Assembly: GCA_026014735.1 (NCBI GenBank)
Contig: JAOZHT010000001.1
Span: 372,001-436,000, forward strand
Length of the DNA: 64,000 bases
Direction: 5' to 3'
Source: Candidatus Bathyarchaeota archaeon
GTDB taxonomy: Archaea; Thermoproteota; Bathyarchaeia; Bathyarchaeales; Bathycorpusculaceae
Below are positions 1 to 8,282 of the stretch, piece by piece (position 1 is the first letter of the stretch; each line of letters opens with the position of its first letter). The notes under the pieces are model-generated. The model was not told the origin of the DNA. It worked only from the letters and a program-made list of their open reading frames with translations, and searched no databases. The translations under genes were made by a program, and so were the position numbers.

Positions 1-1
1 G

Positions 2-550
2 GTAGATGTCCAAAACGACTTTGTCACGGGTCCGCTTAAAACCCGACGCGCCCCCAACGTAATCGAGCCCCTAAAGCGGCTGGTGGTGGCTGCCCGCCTA
101 AACAGTGTGCCCGTCATATTCAGCATCGACGCACATTACCCGCAGGATGTGGAGGTGGTGGAGAAATGGGGGGTACACGCCATCAAGGGCACCGAGGGCG
201 CCAAGGTAATAGCTGAGTTGGCGCCTCAGGAAGACAGAGACTACATCGTGGAGAAACGCACCTACAGCGGCTTCTACGAGACGGGGCTTGATCCGCTTCT
301 GCGCAGCCTATATGGCGGCGACGGCGTTAGAACCGTGATTCTGGGTGGCTTGCATACTAACATGTGTATTCGACATACCTCGGCGGATGCGTTTTTCCGT
401 GGCTACCGCATAGTCGTCGCAAGCGATGGCGTGGAAGCCTTCACCGAAAAAGACCACATCGAGGGACTCAAGTATTTAGAATATGTCTACAATGCCAAGG
501 TCATGGCTGTTAACGAAATCATCAGGGAAATAGTTCGCCAGCCAAGCTAG
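2..550 (+). CDS. Nicotinamidase/isochorismatase-family cysteine hydrolase (5' truncated by window edge)
   Basis: The reading frame is open from the first bases of the window, so the true start lies upstream. The visible N-terminus carries the family's DVQNDF motif, whose Asp is part of the catalytic triad. A lysine follows in VEKRTYSGF, and the nucleophilic cysteine lies in GGLHTNMCIRHT, so all three triad residues (Asp, Lys, Cys) are present. The family hydrolyses amides such as nicotinamide to nicotinate (NAD salvage) or related substrates. The substrate cannot be settled from sequence alone because isochorismatases and other amidases share the fold. The gene overlaps the 3' end of the convergent downstream gene by 4 bp. 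Confidence 0.85.
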   Translation, partial: VDVQNDFVTGPLKTRRAPNVIEPLKRLVVAARLNSVPVIFSIDAHYPQDVEVVEKWGVHAIKGTEGAKVIAELAPQEDRDYIVEKRTYSGFYETGLDPLLRSLYGGDGVRTVILGGLHTNMCIRHTSADAFFRGYRIVVASDGVEAFTEKDHIEGLKYLEYVYNAKVMAVNEIIREIVRQPS

Positions 551-1674
551 GTTACTGTGCTGTTCCACAAATAAGTTTGGCTGTACTTGCCCGCGTAGCT
601 AAAATGGGGGTCCTCGTAGATCACGTCAAGCTTCAACCCGTACTTGTCTATCAGCGTATTTAGGTTAGATAGGATTTGGGGTGCCTTCTCATCTTCATCC
701 CAGAGCCCCCAGATGCGGTCGCTGGAGATGTACTCGTTACGCCTCATGCCCCAGCCATAGTCCCTTGGCAGAACCAGCGCCGCCTCCGCGTGCCCGCCAT
801 TTTTTCTTGGGGAAGCCTGTATGTCATTCCAGAATTGCTCCATAGCCTCGAAATGCTTCTCGGATAGGATGCCGTAGGGGTTGCCGGCGGGGGCAGTGGG
901 GTAGTTGAAGACAACCACGTATTTGGCGCCTGCCTGATACGACAGCTGCATTTCGCGGTAGATTTCCTGCGGGGCAGCCAGGTAAGGCTGCGTCGAGTAA
1001 GTCCACGTTATTATGGTGCCCCAGTCTTTGCCCTGCACGTTTGCGGCGCCCCGGCACAGCGCAATCTGCTGAACTGAACTGGCGTTCCAGCCTAACTCAG
1101 CAAACACCGTGTCGTATCCCGCCTGGTAATCCCACCAGTAAAGGGCAAAATCGGAGGTGAACAGATTGATCCCATGGGTTTTTGCATCTAGGGTGCTGTT
1201 GGTTGAGCTTATGTTTTCGATAAACTGGTTTGCGGCGTCGCTGTAGTCGGCGGCGGATGTTACGGTGTTGTTAACCATCTCGATTTGTTTTCCTCCCGGT
1301 TCATCTCGGAGGTGAATGCCTAAGAATTTGTCGCCCCATCGCTGATGCGCTGACTCTATCCACTCCTGATGCCAAGGGTAACGTATGCGGGAAATAAAAT
1401 CGAAGTAAACCACGAACTTGAGGTTAGCCCCCGCGGCGTAGTCGCAGACTTCAGTTAACGCTGTTTCGTTGGTGGTTAAATCAAACGAGTTGATTAGAAA
1501 AAAGTTCGTGTATGGTTTTACTTTGTCAATTAAGGCTTTGGCTTGCTCTGCGTCTTCGCCGCCGTAGGAGACGCCGAAGTAGAATTCGTCGCCTTTGACG
1601 CCTAGCTGCATGTAAACGACTGCTATCGCTGCAACGCCCACTATGGCTGCCAAAACTGCGGCTTTAAATTTCAT
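547..1674 (-). CDS. Secreted or membrane-anchored protein, TIM-barrel glycosidase-like
   Basis: This 375-residue protein starts with an uncleaved-looking signal/anchor helix (about residues 5-24, AAVLAAIVGVAAIAVVYMQ), so the bulk should be extracellular. The body alternates predicted beta strands and helices and contains FVVYFDF, GIHLRDEPGG and ITWTYSTQP segments. These resemble the strand ends of (beta/alpha)8 glycoside-hydrolase-like barrels, where an acidic residue in a DEP-type motif is often catalytic. That assignment is inference; I do not recognise a specific family. It is a single gene, tail-to-tail with the nicotinamidase and overlapping it by 4 bp. Confidence 0.7.
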   Translation of the reverse strand: MKFKAAVLAAIVGVAAIAVVYMQLGVKGDEFYFGVSYGGEDAEQAKALIDKVKPYTNFFLINSFDLTTNETALTEVCDYAAGANLKFVVYFDFISRIRYPWHQEWIESAHQRWGDKFLGIHLRDEPGGKQIEMVNNTVTSAADYSDAANQFIENISSTNSTLDAKTHGINLFTSDFALYWWDYQAGYDTVFAELGWNASSVQQIALCRGAANVQGKDWGTIITWTYSTQPYLAAPQEIYREMQLSYQAGAKYVVVFNYPTAPAGNPYGILSEKHFEAMEQFWNDIQASPRKNGGHAEAALVLPRDYGWGMRRNEYISSDRIWGLWDEDEKAPQILSNLNTLIDKYGLKLDVIYEDPHFSYAGKYSQTYLWNSTVT

Positions 1675-1808
1675 GAGTATCTAATTGGAAACCACGAATT
1701 GCACATAAAAACGTTAGCAAAATCCAAGGATGGTAACGATTACGCTCTTGAGTGGCCAAGACTGCTTTACTGCTACAGCGCAAACCAAACCCCTCGGCGG
1801 AGAGCATG

Positions 1809-2018
1809 CTAAGAGCTTCTGGTTCTGTCGGTTTCTGTCACCGCGGAGCCAATCAGCGCCCCCAGCCCCAACGCCACCGCGGCTATGGCGAAGGTTTCAT
1901 GATGCAAATCGCTGATTTGGAACCACACCCCAAAGCTCAGCTTCTGATCGAGCAGTATCAGAAACCCTAAAACGAAAAAGACGGCGGCGACTAAACCTGC
2001 GACCCAACGCTTAAACAC
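1809..2018 (-). CDS. Small two-helix membrane protein
   Basis: A 69-residue protein with two hydrophobic segments: residues about 5-24 (WVAGLVAAVFFVLGFLILL) and about 43-63 (TFAIAAVALGLGALIGSAV). A short charged C-terminus follows. Overlapping plus-strand frames lack this pattern and look like shadows. No function can be assigned. Confidence 0.5.
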   Translation of the reverse strand: MFKRWVAGLVAAVFFVLGFLILLDQKLSFGVWFQISDLHHETFAIAAVALGLGALIGSAVTETDRTRSS

Positions 2019-2165
2019 CTAAAATCTCCCCATATAACTTGGGGGCGGATGACTTTAAAGCTAACTGCCAAAACGATTATTGGGGTGTTCTTTTTGAGAA
2101 CGGCTTTGTTCTGAGGGGAGCATTATATGCCGCCTTGCCTGATAGGGTAGCGGTGAAAAACCAAA

Positions 2166-2945
2166 ATGAAAATCGAAAAAAAACTAATCCTATGCAGCAT
2201 ACTCGCCATAGCAATCGGAATAGCAACCGTCATACCATTAGCTTATCTGATGTCTCCTGCGCAAGCGCAAACAGACACCAACGACCAACCCCAATTCAAC
2301 TTTGACATGCCATACGCCTATGTCCGCGACGTCTGGGACAACAGTACTCTAACCCAGGATACCTACGGATGGGCATTCGCATTTACCTTTAAAACATCAC
2401 CCGCCTTCGAGCTGACCGACGACTCAGTTGCCTACTACGAAACCTACAGGGCCGAATTAACCTCAGAGAAAGGCTCAATAGCAAATATTAGCCTAAAAGC
2501 AATGGCTACCTCATATACCCCTCAATCAAACACAAACGGAAGCGTATCAGTATCTACCTCATATACCGGTGAAAACATCTCAGATGCCAGTGCGTTAAAC
2601 GACTTCGCACTATACTATGACCAAAGCTGGCATAACTTTACCTACGGCGATACAGAAGGAAGCGCAGGCGGCTACAACGACAGCGTAGCTACCAACTACA
2701 GAAACGGTTTCGGCGATAACTGGAACCTATCTTCTGGCTCACCAGAGTCCTTAACCCTAACGATTTACCGCGAAACTTGGATAATCCGAACTGTCAACTC
2801 AACTGAGATACATGTTGCAGGACCAGAAGCAATCCAGACGATTCAACTGCAGAGATACGGCAACGGCTTCATCTACAACACCGTTATCCCACAGGACGAA
2901 ATGGATGCGATCAATCCTCTGTTTCCAGCATATAAAATCAAGTAG
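2166..2945 (+). CDS. Secreted protein of unknown function
   Basis: 259 residues beginning with a classical signal peptide (MKIEKK followed by a long hydrophobic core ending in SPAQAQ, with a likely cleavage after residue 34). The mature part is rich in Thr, Ser, Asn and Tyr and predicted to be beta-rich, with several N-glycosylation sequons (NST, NIS, NFT, NLS), typical of archaeal surface proteins. A GGTGA ribosome-binding sequence lies a few bases upstream of the ATG. The stop is 13 bp from the start of the membrane-bound winged-helix gene, so the two are probably cotranscribed and may form a sensor/regulator pair. That pairing is inference. Confidence 0.75.
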   Translation: MKIEKKLILCSILAIAIGIATVIPLAYLMSPAQAQTDTNDQPQFNFDMPYAYVRDVWDNSTLTQDTYGWAFAFTFKTSPAFELTDDSVAYYETYRAELTSEKGSIANISLKAMATSYTPQSNTNGSVSVSTSYTGENISDASALNDFALYYDQSWHNFTYGDTEGSAGGYNDSVATNYRNGFGDNWNLSSGSPESLTLTIYRETWIIRTVNSTEIHVAGPEAIQTIQLQRYGNGFIYNTVIPQDEMDAINPLFPAYKIK

Positions 2946-2958
2946 TGAGGCTACATGC

Positions 2959-3435
2959 ATGGCGGGTGCGAACAGCGAGGAATTAGAAGGCAACACATTA
3001 AGCGTCTACGCATACATCGTTCGCGCAGCTAAACCAGTCGGCACCAGAGACGTAACCCGAGGCGCAGAACTCAGCAGTACCAGCGTCGCATTTCGGCACC
3101 TGCAGAAACTTGAAAGCATGGGGTTAATCGAGAAGAACAGCTACGGCGACTATATCCTTAAGGAAAAAGCAAACATCACTGGGCACGTGTGGGTCGGCAA
3201 AAACCTCGTACCCAGACTGATGTTTTACTCCTTCTTTTTTATGGGCGCATTCGCCGCAGAAGTAAGTATACTATTGCTCAGTTTAGTAATTAAGGGTTTA
3301 GTGATTCAGAGCAGCTTCCTTTTCCTCACTGGCATGACGGCGGTGGCGATGGCGCTGTTCTTTGCCGAGGGCATGGCGCTGTATCGCAAGAGCAGCCCAA
3401 GGGGCAACGGCGAATCCAAAAGCCCCCAGAGCTAA
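2959..3435 (+). CDS. Membrane-anchored winged-helix transcription regulator
   Basis: 158 residues. Residues about 12-70 form a winged helix-turn-helix (GTRDVTRGAELSSTSVAFRH recognition region, then LQKLESMGLIEK wing). Two transmembrane helices follow (about residues 88-112 and 115-138), then a short basic Ser-rich tail. I chose the ATG at 2959 because a GTGAGG ribosome-binding site sits 8 bp upstream, directly after the previous stop; longer in-frame extensions run through the upstream gene. One-component membrane-tethered HTH proteins are common in archaea and usually sense envelope or small-molecule signals. Here the likely partner is the secreted protein 13 bp upstream. Confidence 0.75.
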   Translation: MAGANSEELEGNTLSVYAYIVRAAKPVGTRDVTRGAELSSTSVAFRHLQKLESMGLIEKNSYGDYILKEKANITGHVWVGKNLVPRLMFYSFFFMGAFAAEVSILLLSLVIKGLVIQSSFLFLTGMTAVAMALFFAEGMALYRKSSPRGNGESKSPQS

Positions 3436-3497
3436 CCAAGAAACCGCACCATCCATAGCGTCACACGTACATAATAAACACTAAACCCGAACGAAAA

Positions 3498-3680
3498 AGC
3501 TTTAAACCTTAACAGCAAAATTGCTGCGCGGAGAAGACCTAAAACGAAGAGAATCCCGCTCTTCGAGTTCGAAGTACCAAACTACAAGAAACGGTCAATC
3601 GGACTCGCAGCAAAAAAACAAACACGATAAAGCCGCCACTTGAGGCGAATCAAACCTAAGTGTGCTTTACTTAGGGTTTT
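3498..3680 (+). ncRNA. Candidate small transcript (RNA or very short basic peptide)
   Basis: Between two convergent genes there is a good archaeal box A (AAGCTTTAAACC, about 3498-3508) with nothing annotated behind it. Downstream are a perfect 7-bp inverted repeat (CGAAGAG at 3545-3551, CTCTTCG at 3559-3565) and a terminator-like hairpin at 3655-3675. One frame here reads as a Lys/Arg-rich peptide ending at 3630 (containing RRPKTKRIPLFEFEVPNYKK), but it has no ATG, GTG or TTG start. The region could therefore be an sRNA, a tiny gene with a non-standard start, or a decayed gene. Confidence 0.25.
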
Positions 3681-3681
3681 T
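3655..3681 (+). terminator. Hairpin plus T-tract terminator
   Basis: CCTAAG (3655-3660) pairs with CTTAGG (3670-3675) and is followed by GTTTTTCC. The T run is on the plus strand, so it would end a plus-strand transcript coming from the 3500 promoter. It overlaps the 3' end of the minus-strand gene that stops at 3667. Confidence 0.4.
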
Positions 3682-4545
3682 CCTCGACTTATTAAATGAA
3701 CTCACCGCTTTTCGCTTCACTAAAATAGCCGCTGCCACCAAAACCACACCGACCACAACAGGAATCAGCCAAACCAAATCAGCGTCGCCGCCGGTCGGAG
3801 GCAAAGTGGCGCCGGGAACCTCGTCTACATCAGCGCCCGAGAAAACCACCGCTAAATCCCCCGGCAGCGCCTCGCCAAATTGAGAATGCATCTCCACCAA
3901 GACCACAGATACATTTTCCTCGGTGGTTTGGCTGAAGTTTTCGGGTTGCCACTGATTCGGGGCGGATTGCGGCGGTGCAGTGTAAACTTGGACCTCGCCT
4001 GGGGGTTTTTGGAAGTAGAAGGTAAAGTAGGCGGTGGATTGGGGGCTCTGCGCTGAGAGGTAGGGGCTTATGTTTAGGTCATAGAGGAAGATGGAGCTGC
4101 CGTTTATCTGCTCGATGGGGTGCTCGTAGTGGATGCTGAGCAGAAAACTTTCTTTTGCATTGTCGATGGTGCAGTAGATCATGGTCCAGTTGCCGATGGC
4201 TGTTTGATGCCGCTCTGAAGCGGGGTAATCAGACCAGCCGAGTTCATGGCCGTCAACGGAGACATGGATGTTGGTTGCGTTAGGCGGCATCGGATAGAGC
4301 ATCGGTAGAGCTGCGCTAAAGCCGCAGTCATTGCCTTTCAGGCTGATGGGGTAGGAACCGTCGATTTTTGCCCACCAAACCCCGTCTACATCGACGATGG
4401 TGTAGTTAACGTACTCAACAGGCATGCTCAGAGGGGGAAATCCGCCGCCTGGGTTAGCGGATGTGGATTCATAAAACGTTAGGCTGCCCAACGCTGAAGT
4501 TAACAGCGCCAAAACCAGAGCCGCCGCCAACGCATTTTGCTTCAT
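3667..4545 (-). CDS. Tail-anchored secreted surface protein
   Basis: 292 residues from the ATG at 4545 (two TTG codons lie just upstream). The signal peptide is residues about 1-22 (MKQNALAAALVLALLTSALG). A large extracellular beta-rich domain with several glycosylation sequons follows. A C-terminal transmembrane helix (LIPVVVGVVLVAAAILV) is followed by a Lys/Arg-rich cytoplasmic tail (KRKAVSSFNKSRKNPK). This signal-ectodomain-TM-basic-tail layout recurs in several genes of this window. I recognise no enzymatic motif. Confidence 0.75.
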   Translation of the reverse strand: MKQNALAAALVLALLTSALGSLTFYESTSANPGGGFPPLSMPVEYVNYTIVDVDGVWWAKIDGSYPISLKGNDCGFSAALPMLYPMPPNATNIHVSVDGHELGWSDYPASERHQTAIGNWTMIYCTIDNAKESFLLSIHYEHPIEQINGSSIFLYDLNISPYLSAQSPQSTAYFTFYFQKPPGEVQVYTAPPQSAPNQWQPENFSQTTEENVSVVLVEMHSQFGEALPGDLAVVFSGADVDEVPGATLPPTGGDADLVWLIPVVVGVVLVAAAILVKRKAVSSFNKSRKNPK

Positions 4546-4599
4546 AAGCAACAACGGATAGGAAGCGGTGGTTGCTTTTTATTCTTTTGCAAACTTGCC

Positions 4600-4998
4600 T
4601 TAGAGCAGCATAAACATGGATTTAACCTGTTCAATCCCATGCATGCCCCGCAAACGGTTTATAAGACTTAGAATTCGGCCGTTGTTTCCCTGTGTAATGA
4701 AGATTTCTAAGCAGTATCTCTCGCCGATGTGGCGATGCACATTCTCGATTACCACATCATCGAATTCGTGGCGTAACTCGGTTATTTTTAAATCAACGTC
4801 TTTTCGGGCATAATCACAGGTCACCATTATGGTGGCTGCGACATCGTCGGTCTGTAGCAGCGCTAATTCGGATTCGGAAATTAAGCCGCGTATGGCGTCC
4901 CGGAAGGCTTCTGAGCGGCTGTAGTAGCCTTTGGTTGCCATGAAGTCTTCAAATTTTCGCAGTAATTCGGGCGGTAAGGTTATGCTGATTACGGTCGT
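4600..4998 (-). CDS. nikR: NikR-type ribbon-helix-helix metal regulator, 5' end apparently frameshifted
   Basis: The frame reads TVISITLPPELLRKFEDFM (ribbon-helix-helix DNA-binding domain), then a helix SRSEAFRDAIRGL, then an ACT-like metal-sensing domain. The four nickel ligands of NikR can be aligned: His in ELRHEF, both His in ENVHRHIGE, and Cys in RYCLEIF. The only in-frame ATG (4941) would cut off the DNA-binding strand. The frame is open to 4998, where a TAA closes it. Two good ATG codons (5014 and 5011) lie in another frame, giving MMVDINDR, so one base too many near 4991-4996 would explain the break. Either the gene is frameshifted or the start is non-canonical. It is divergent from a heavy-metal ATPase, a probable target. 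Confidence 0.75.
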   Translation of the reverse strand, partial: TTVISITLPPELLRKFEDFMATKGYYSRSEAFRDAIRGLISESELALLQTDDVAATIMVTCDYARKDVDLKITELRHEFDDVVIENVHRHIGERYCLEIFITQGNNGRILSLINRLRGMHGIEQVKSMFMLL

Positions 4999-5020
4999 TT
5001 ATATCCACCATCATGTTTTT

Positions 5021-5065
5021 ATTAATATTTACATTAACTGTTAATAGCTAATTAATATTTTTACA
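5021..5065. promoter_or_regulatory. Direct-repeat operator candidate in the nikR/P-type ATPase divergent promoter
   Basis: ATTAATATTTACAT (5021-5034) recurs as ATTAATATTTTTACAT (5051-5066), 30 bp apart, about three helical turns. A TTAACTGTTAA palindrome lies between them. The spacing and position between a NikR-like gene and a metal ATPase suggest a regulator binding site. Because the DNA is AT-rich, part of the similarity could also be promoter TATA elements. Confidence 0.4.
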
Positions 5066-5111
5066 TAGCGGTTTAGCACTAACCTAATATAACCTGCTTA
5101 GTTATGGGAAA

Positions 5112-7094
5112 ATGATTAACATGGGAACCTGCGAAGAAAAACCTGAACCCGAACCAGTCATTATTGGCGAGGAAGAAGAAAACAGGCGGGTGCTGGTGGC
5201 ATTCGCAGTCTGGTTAGGCTTAACCATGCTCATCGCCGGCGCCTTGGACATCTTTTTAGGCGGCATCCCGCTGGGTTTCAGCTTGCCACTCCTAGGCGTC
5301 CCAGTTACCGTATCCATGATTCTCTACTACGGCGCCGTCTTAACAGTAGCCATCTACATCGGCGTAGTAGGCATAAAAGAACTCGCCATAGAACGCCGCT
5401 TCAGCGTCGAGTTCCTCATGGCAGTCGCAGGGTTAGGTGCGTTGGCGCTGGATTACCGCTTCGAAGCCGCCACGGTGCTGTTTCTGTACTGTATCGCGGA
5501 GTACTTTGAAGGCTACATCCAGACAAGGGCTAGACGGACAGTGGAGAAAATCAGCAAAGTCCTCCCCGAAAACGCACGTGCCATCCGCGGAGGCAAAGAA
5601 ACCAGCGTTAACGTAAAAGAAGTTGAAATAAACGAAATTATCCTCGTTAAGCCAGGGGAACGCATACCGCTCGACGGCAATGTAGTCGAGGGCTTCTCGC
5701 ATGTTGACCAGGCGTTGGTGACGGGCGAATCGGTTCCTGTGCCTAAAAGAGTCAACGACTGCGTCTATGCAGGCACCCTAAACAGCGGCGGCGTATTGAA
5801 GATTCAAATCACCAAAAAAGCCAGCGAAACCCTGGTTTCCCGCATCGTGCAGCTTGTGGTGGAATCCCAGAAGAGCAAAGCCTCCATCGAGCGTTTGGTA
5901 GACCGCTTCGCCAAGTTCTATGTCCCAATCGTGATTTTGCTGGCGGTTTTCACGGCGCTGGTTTTACCGTTTATTTTTCCGTTGCCTGAAAATAACTTTC
6001 AAGAATGGTTTTACCGCTCACTGATTCTGCTGGTGGTATCTTGCCCCAGCGCCTTCATCATTTCGGTGCCCGCCACCATCTTCGTCGCCATCACCGTTGC
6101 AGCTAAACGCGGAGTCATAATCAAAGGCGGAGTGTTCATCGAGAAACTAGCAAGGGTCAAACGTGTAGTCTTCGATAAAACCGGCACGCTCACGCTTGGG
6201 CGGCAAGCGGTGCATGAGGTGCGCCGAGTAGACATTTCCCGCGCGGAGGATGAGGCGGTGATGTATGCGGCGGCGCTTGACCAGTACAGTAACCACCCAA
6301 TCGCGCAGGCAATTGTGCGACGGGCCACCCAACGCGGCATCGACCTAAGCAAAGTTAAAGTCACAGACGTAGTGGAGGTGCCCGGTAAAGGCATCGTGGG
6401 CCAAGTCAACGATAAACACGTGGCCATCGGTAACCCAGAGTTTATGCGGGAGCTGGGCTGCGACTGCGCAGAGGCTTTCGAGATCACCGCTGGCGACATA
6501 CATACGGCAGTCTGCATTTCCGTGGGTAAAACGGGGCTGGCCACTGTGTGCGTGGTGGATGAGGTGCGGGAGGACGCGTTGGCCTCGGTAAGTCAACTTA
6601 AAGCGCAGGGCATCAAAACCGCCATGCTAACAGGTGACAAACAATCCATAGCCCAGGACACCGCCAATTCAGTCGGCATAGAAGAAGTGTATGCTGAGCT
6701 GTTTCCCGAGGACAAGCTGAGGTGCATACAGGACATGAAGGGCAAAGATGGCTTGGTGGCGATGGTGGGCGACGGCGTCAACGATGCACCTGCCCTGGCA
6801 TCGTCAGATGTAGGCATCGCGATGGGTGCCCGCGGAGTCGACGTGGCGCTGGAATCCGCCGACGTGGTGCTTGTGAGAGATGAACTTGCGCAGATTCCCT
6901 ATCTGCTAAGGCTCAGCGAGAAAGCCATGGTGGTGGCTAAACAGAACATCGCTGCCTCGCTGGTTATAAAATTCATTTTAGGCGGCTTGGGATTGTTGGG
7001 GCTTACGCCGCTGTGGTTCACGGTGGCGGCAGGAGACGACGGCGTCACGATGCTGCTGCTCCTAAACACGTTAAGGCTGGAACGAATCAAGTAG
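5112..7094 (+). CDS. Heavy-metal translocating P1B-type ATPase
   Basis: 660 residues, the usual length for a P1B ATPase without N-terminal metal-binding domains; only a single Cys (MGTCEEKPEPEP) is near the start. Motifs in order: TGES at about 204 (actuator domain), a CPS intramembrane metal motif at about 311 (SCPSAFIISVP), the phosphorylation site DKTGTLT at about 355, the HP motif (NHPIA) at about 395 and GDGVND at about 553. The last membrane segments contain a Lys (VIKFIL) and an Asp (AAGDDGVTML) at the places used by Zn/Cd/Pb exporters, but the usual CPC is CPS here. Substrate is therefore uncertain (zinc-group metals, or nickel given the neighbouring NikR). It should export metal across the membrane. 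Confidence 0.9.
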   Translation: MINMGTCEEKPEPEPVIIGEEEENRRVLVAFAVWLGLTMLIAGALDIFLGGIPLGFSLPLLGVPVTVSMILYYGAVLTVAIYIGVVGIKELAIERRFSVEFLMAVAGLGALALDYRFEAATVLFLYCIAEYFEGYIQTRARRTVEKISKVLPENARAIRGGKETSVNVKEVEINEIILVKPGERIPLDGNVVEGFSHVDQALVTGESVPVPKRVNDCVYAGTLNSGGVLKIQITKKASETLVSRIVQLVVESQKSKASIERLVDRFAKFYVPIVILLAVFTALVLPFIFPLPENNFQEWFYRSLILLVVSCPSAFIISVPATIFVAITVAAKRGVIIKGGVFIEKLARVKRVVFDKTGTLTLGRQAVHEVRRVDISRAEDEAVMYAAALDQYSNHPIAQAIVRRATQRGIDLSKVKVTDVVEVPGKGIVGQVNDKHVAIGNPEFMRELGCDCAEAFEITAGDIHTAVCISVGKTGLATVCVVDEVREDALASVSQLKAQGIKTAMLTGDKQSIAQDTANSVGIEEVYAELFPEDKLRCIQDMKGKDGLVAMVGDGVNDAPALASSDVGIAMGARGVDVALESADVVLVRDELAQIPYLLRLSEKAMVVAKQNIAASLVIKFILGGLGLLGLTPLWFTVAAGDDGVTMLLLLNTLRLERIK

Positions 7095-7143
7095 CCTCGT
7101 TTCTCAGCCAACCAATCCTCGCTACAATAGAAATCAAATATTT

Positions 7144-7270
7144 TGGTTCTGCTTGTGGCAGGCTCCACAACCAGCCTGCAATATGCCTAAACGCCCGACG
7201 CAGAAAAGCATTGTTTTAGGCAAACCACAGGTTGTTGTTGTGTAAAGAGTGGTCTCCCACAACAACAACT
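7144..7270 (-). repeat. Dispersed hairpin repeat, copy 1
   Basis: Read on the minus strand it begins AGTTGTTGTTGTGGG, has a mirrored ACAACAACAACC about 20 nt later, then a conserved body (CTGTGGTTTGCCTAAAACAA, ATTGCAGGCTGGTTGTG, GCCACAAGCAGAAC). It matches the intergenic copies at 11701 and 42285 over its whole length. It lies between the metal ATPase and the methyltransferase gene. Confidence 0.75.
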
Positions 7271-7410
7271 AAAGAAAAACTAACAGTCAACTGAAAAGTC
7301 GGCCGCCATCAGTCTTGGCTGCAAAACCATTTCTGGGCAACCTGGAAGGATTCAAATATAAAGCTGCATCTAGAAATATCGTAACTATTTTTAGTCGGGA
7401 GCGCCGGCAA

Positions 7411-8217
7411 ATGCAGAAAGCAAGCATTCTTTCAGTTTACATGAAGCAGCATGGAGTAGCTAAAACAGCCTCTTTAATCTATAACCTAACGGTTCACTCC
7501 AACAAAAAAAAGTTGCCTAACTACCAAAGTTACCTGCCGCTGTTTACAGAAAGGACGGGGCTGGAGATTGGTGGACCGAGCAGGTTCTTTGAAAATAGGC
7601 TACCCATATATGAGGTTGCGAAATCGGTGGACTGCGTGAATTTCTCGTCAGAAACAATCTGGCAGGGCAAGGTTTTGGAGGGTCAAAGCTACCGATACCA
7701 CAAAGACCAGGTGGGGCACCAATACATCTGTGACGCAGTTGACTTATCAGGTATTCAAGATAAAAAATACGATTTCTGCTTATCATCCAACGTGCTGGAG
7801 CATATCTGTAACCCCCTAAGGGCAGTTGAGGAATGGCTAAGAATCCTAAAAGACGACGGCTTACTTTTGCTTGTGCTGCCCCGAAAAGAATTCAACTTCG
7901 ACCACAACCGCCCCGTCACATCCCTTGAGCATCTGCAGAGCGACTACCACAACCGTGTCGGCGAAGACGATGCAAGCCATGTAGATGAGGTCCTTAACCT
8001 GCATGATTTAGCCCTAGATCCCCTGGGCGGCAGCTACGAGTCGTTTAAGCAGCGATGCATGAACAATTACCAGAACCGCGCAATCCATCAGCATGTTTTC
8101 GACTTAACGCTGCTCCATCAAATATTTAACCTCTATAAACTGCGCTGTTTGGAATCCACCACCGTTAGAGATTCCTACGTTATAGTCGGCAGAAAACAGG
8201 CTAATCAGGTATCTTGA
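7411..8217 (+). CDS. SAM-dependent methyltransferase (class I, Methyltransf_11-like)
   Basis: 268 residues from the ATG at 7411, which has a GGGAG ribosome-binding site 9 bp upstream; a TTG at 7315 would add 32 residues that look unlike the domain. A glycine-rich LEIGGPSRFF segment matches the SAM-binding motif I. DFCLSSNVLEHICNPLRAV is the typical post-I/IV stretch, and LKDDGLLLLVLPRKEF is the motif VI strand. The C-terminal part is His-rich (HQHVFDLTLLHQIF) and may form the substrate pocket. Substrate unknown; such proteins in archaea often sit in glycan or lipid modification clusters, but no such cluster is visible here. Confidence 0.8.
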   Translation: MQKASILSVYMKQHGVAKTASLIYNLTVHSNKKKLPNYQSYLPLFTERTGLEIGGPSRFFENRLPIYEVAKSVDCVNFSSETIWQGKVLEGQSYRYHKDQVGHQYICDAVDLSGIQDKKYDFCLSSNVLEHICNPLRAVEEWLRILKDDGLLLLVLPRKEFNFDHNRPVTSLEHLQSDYHNRVGEDDASHVDEVLNLHDLALDPLGGSYESFKQRCMNNYQNRAIHQHVFDLTLLHQIFNLYKLRCLESTTVRDSYVIVGRKQANQVS

Positions 8218-8282
8218 AGGCGCCTACTATCTGGGTCGCCGCTGTGAAATATTAATAAGGGCTGGTTCTGCATTACACCCTT

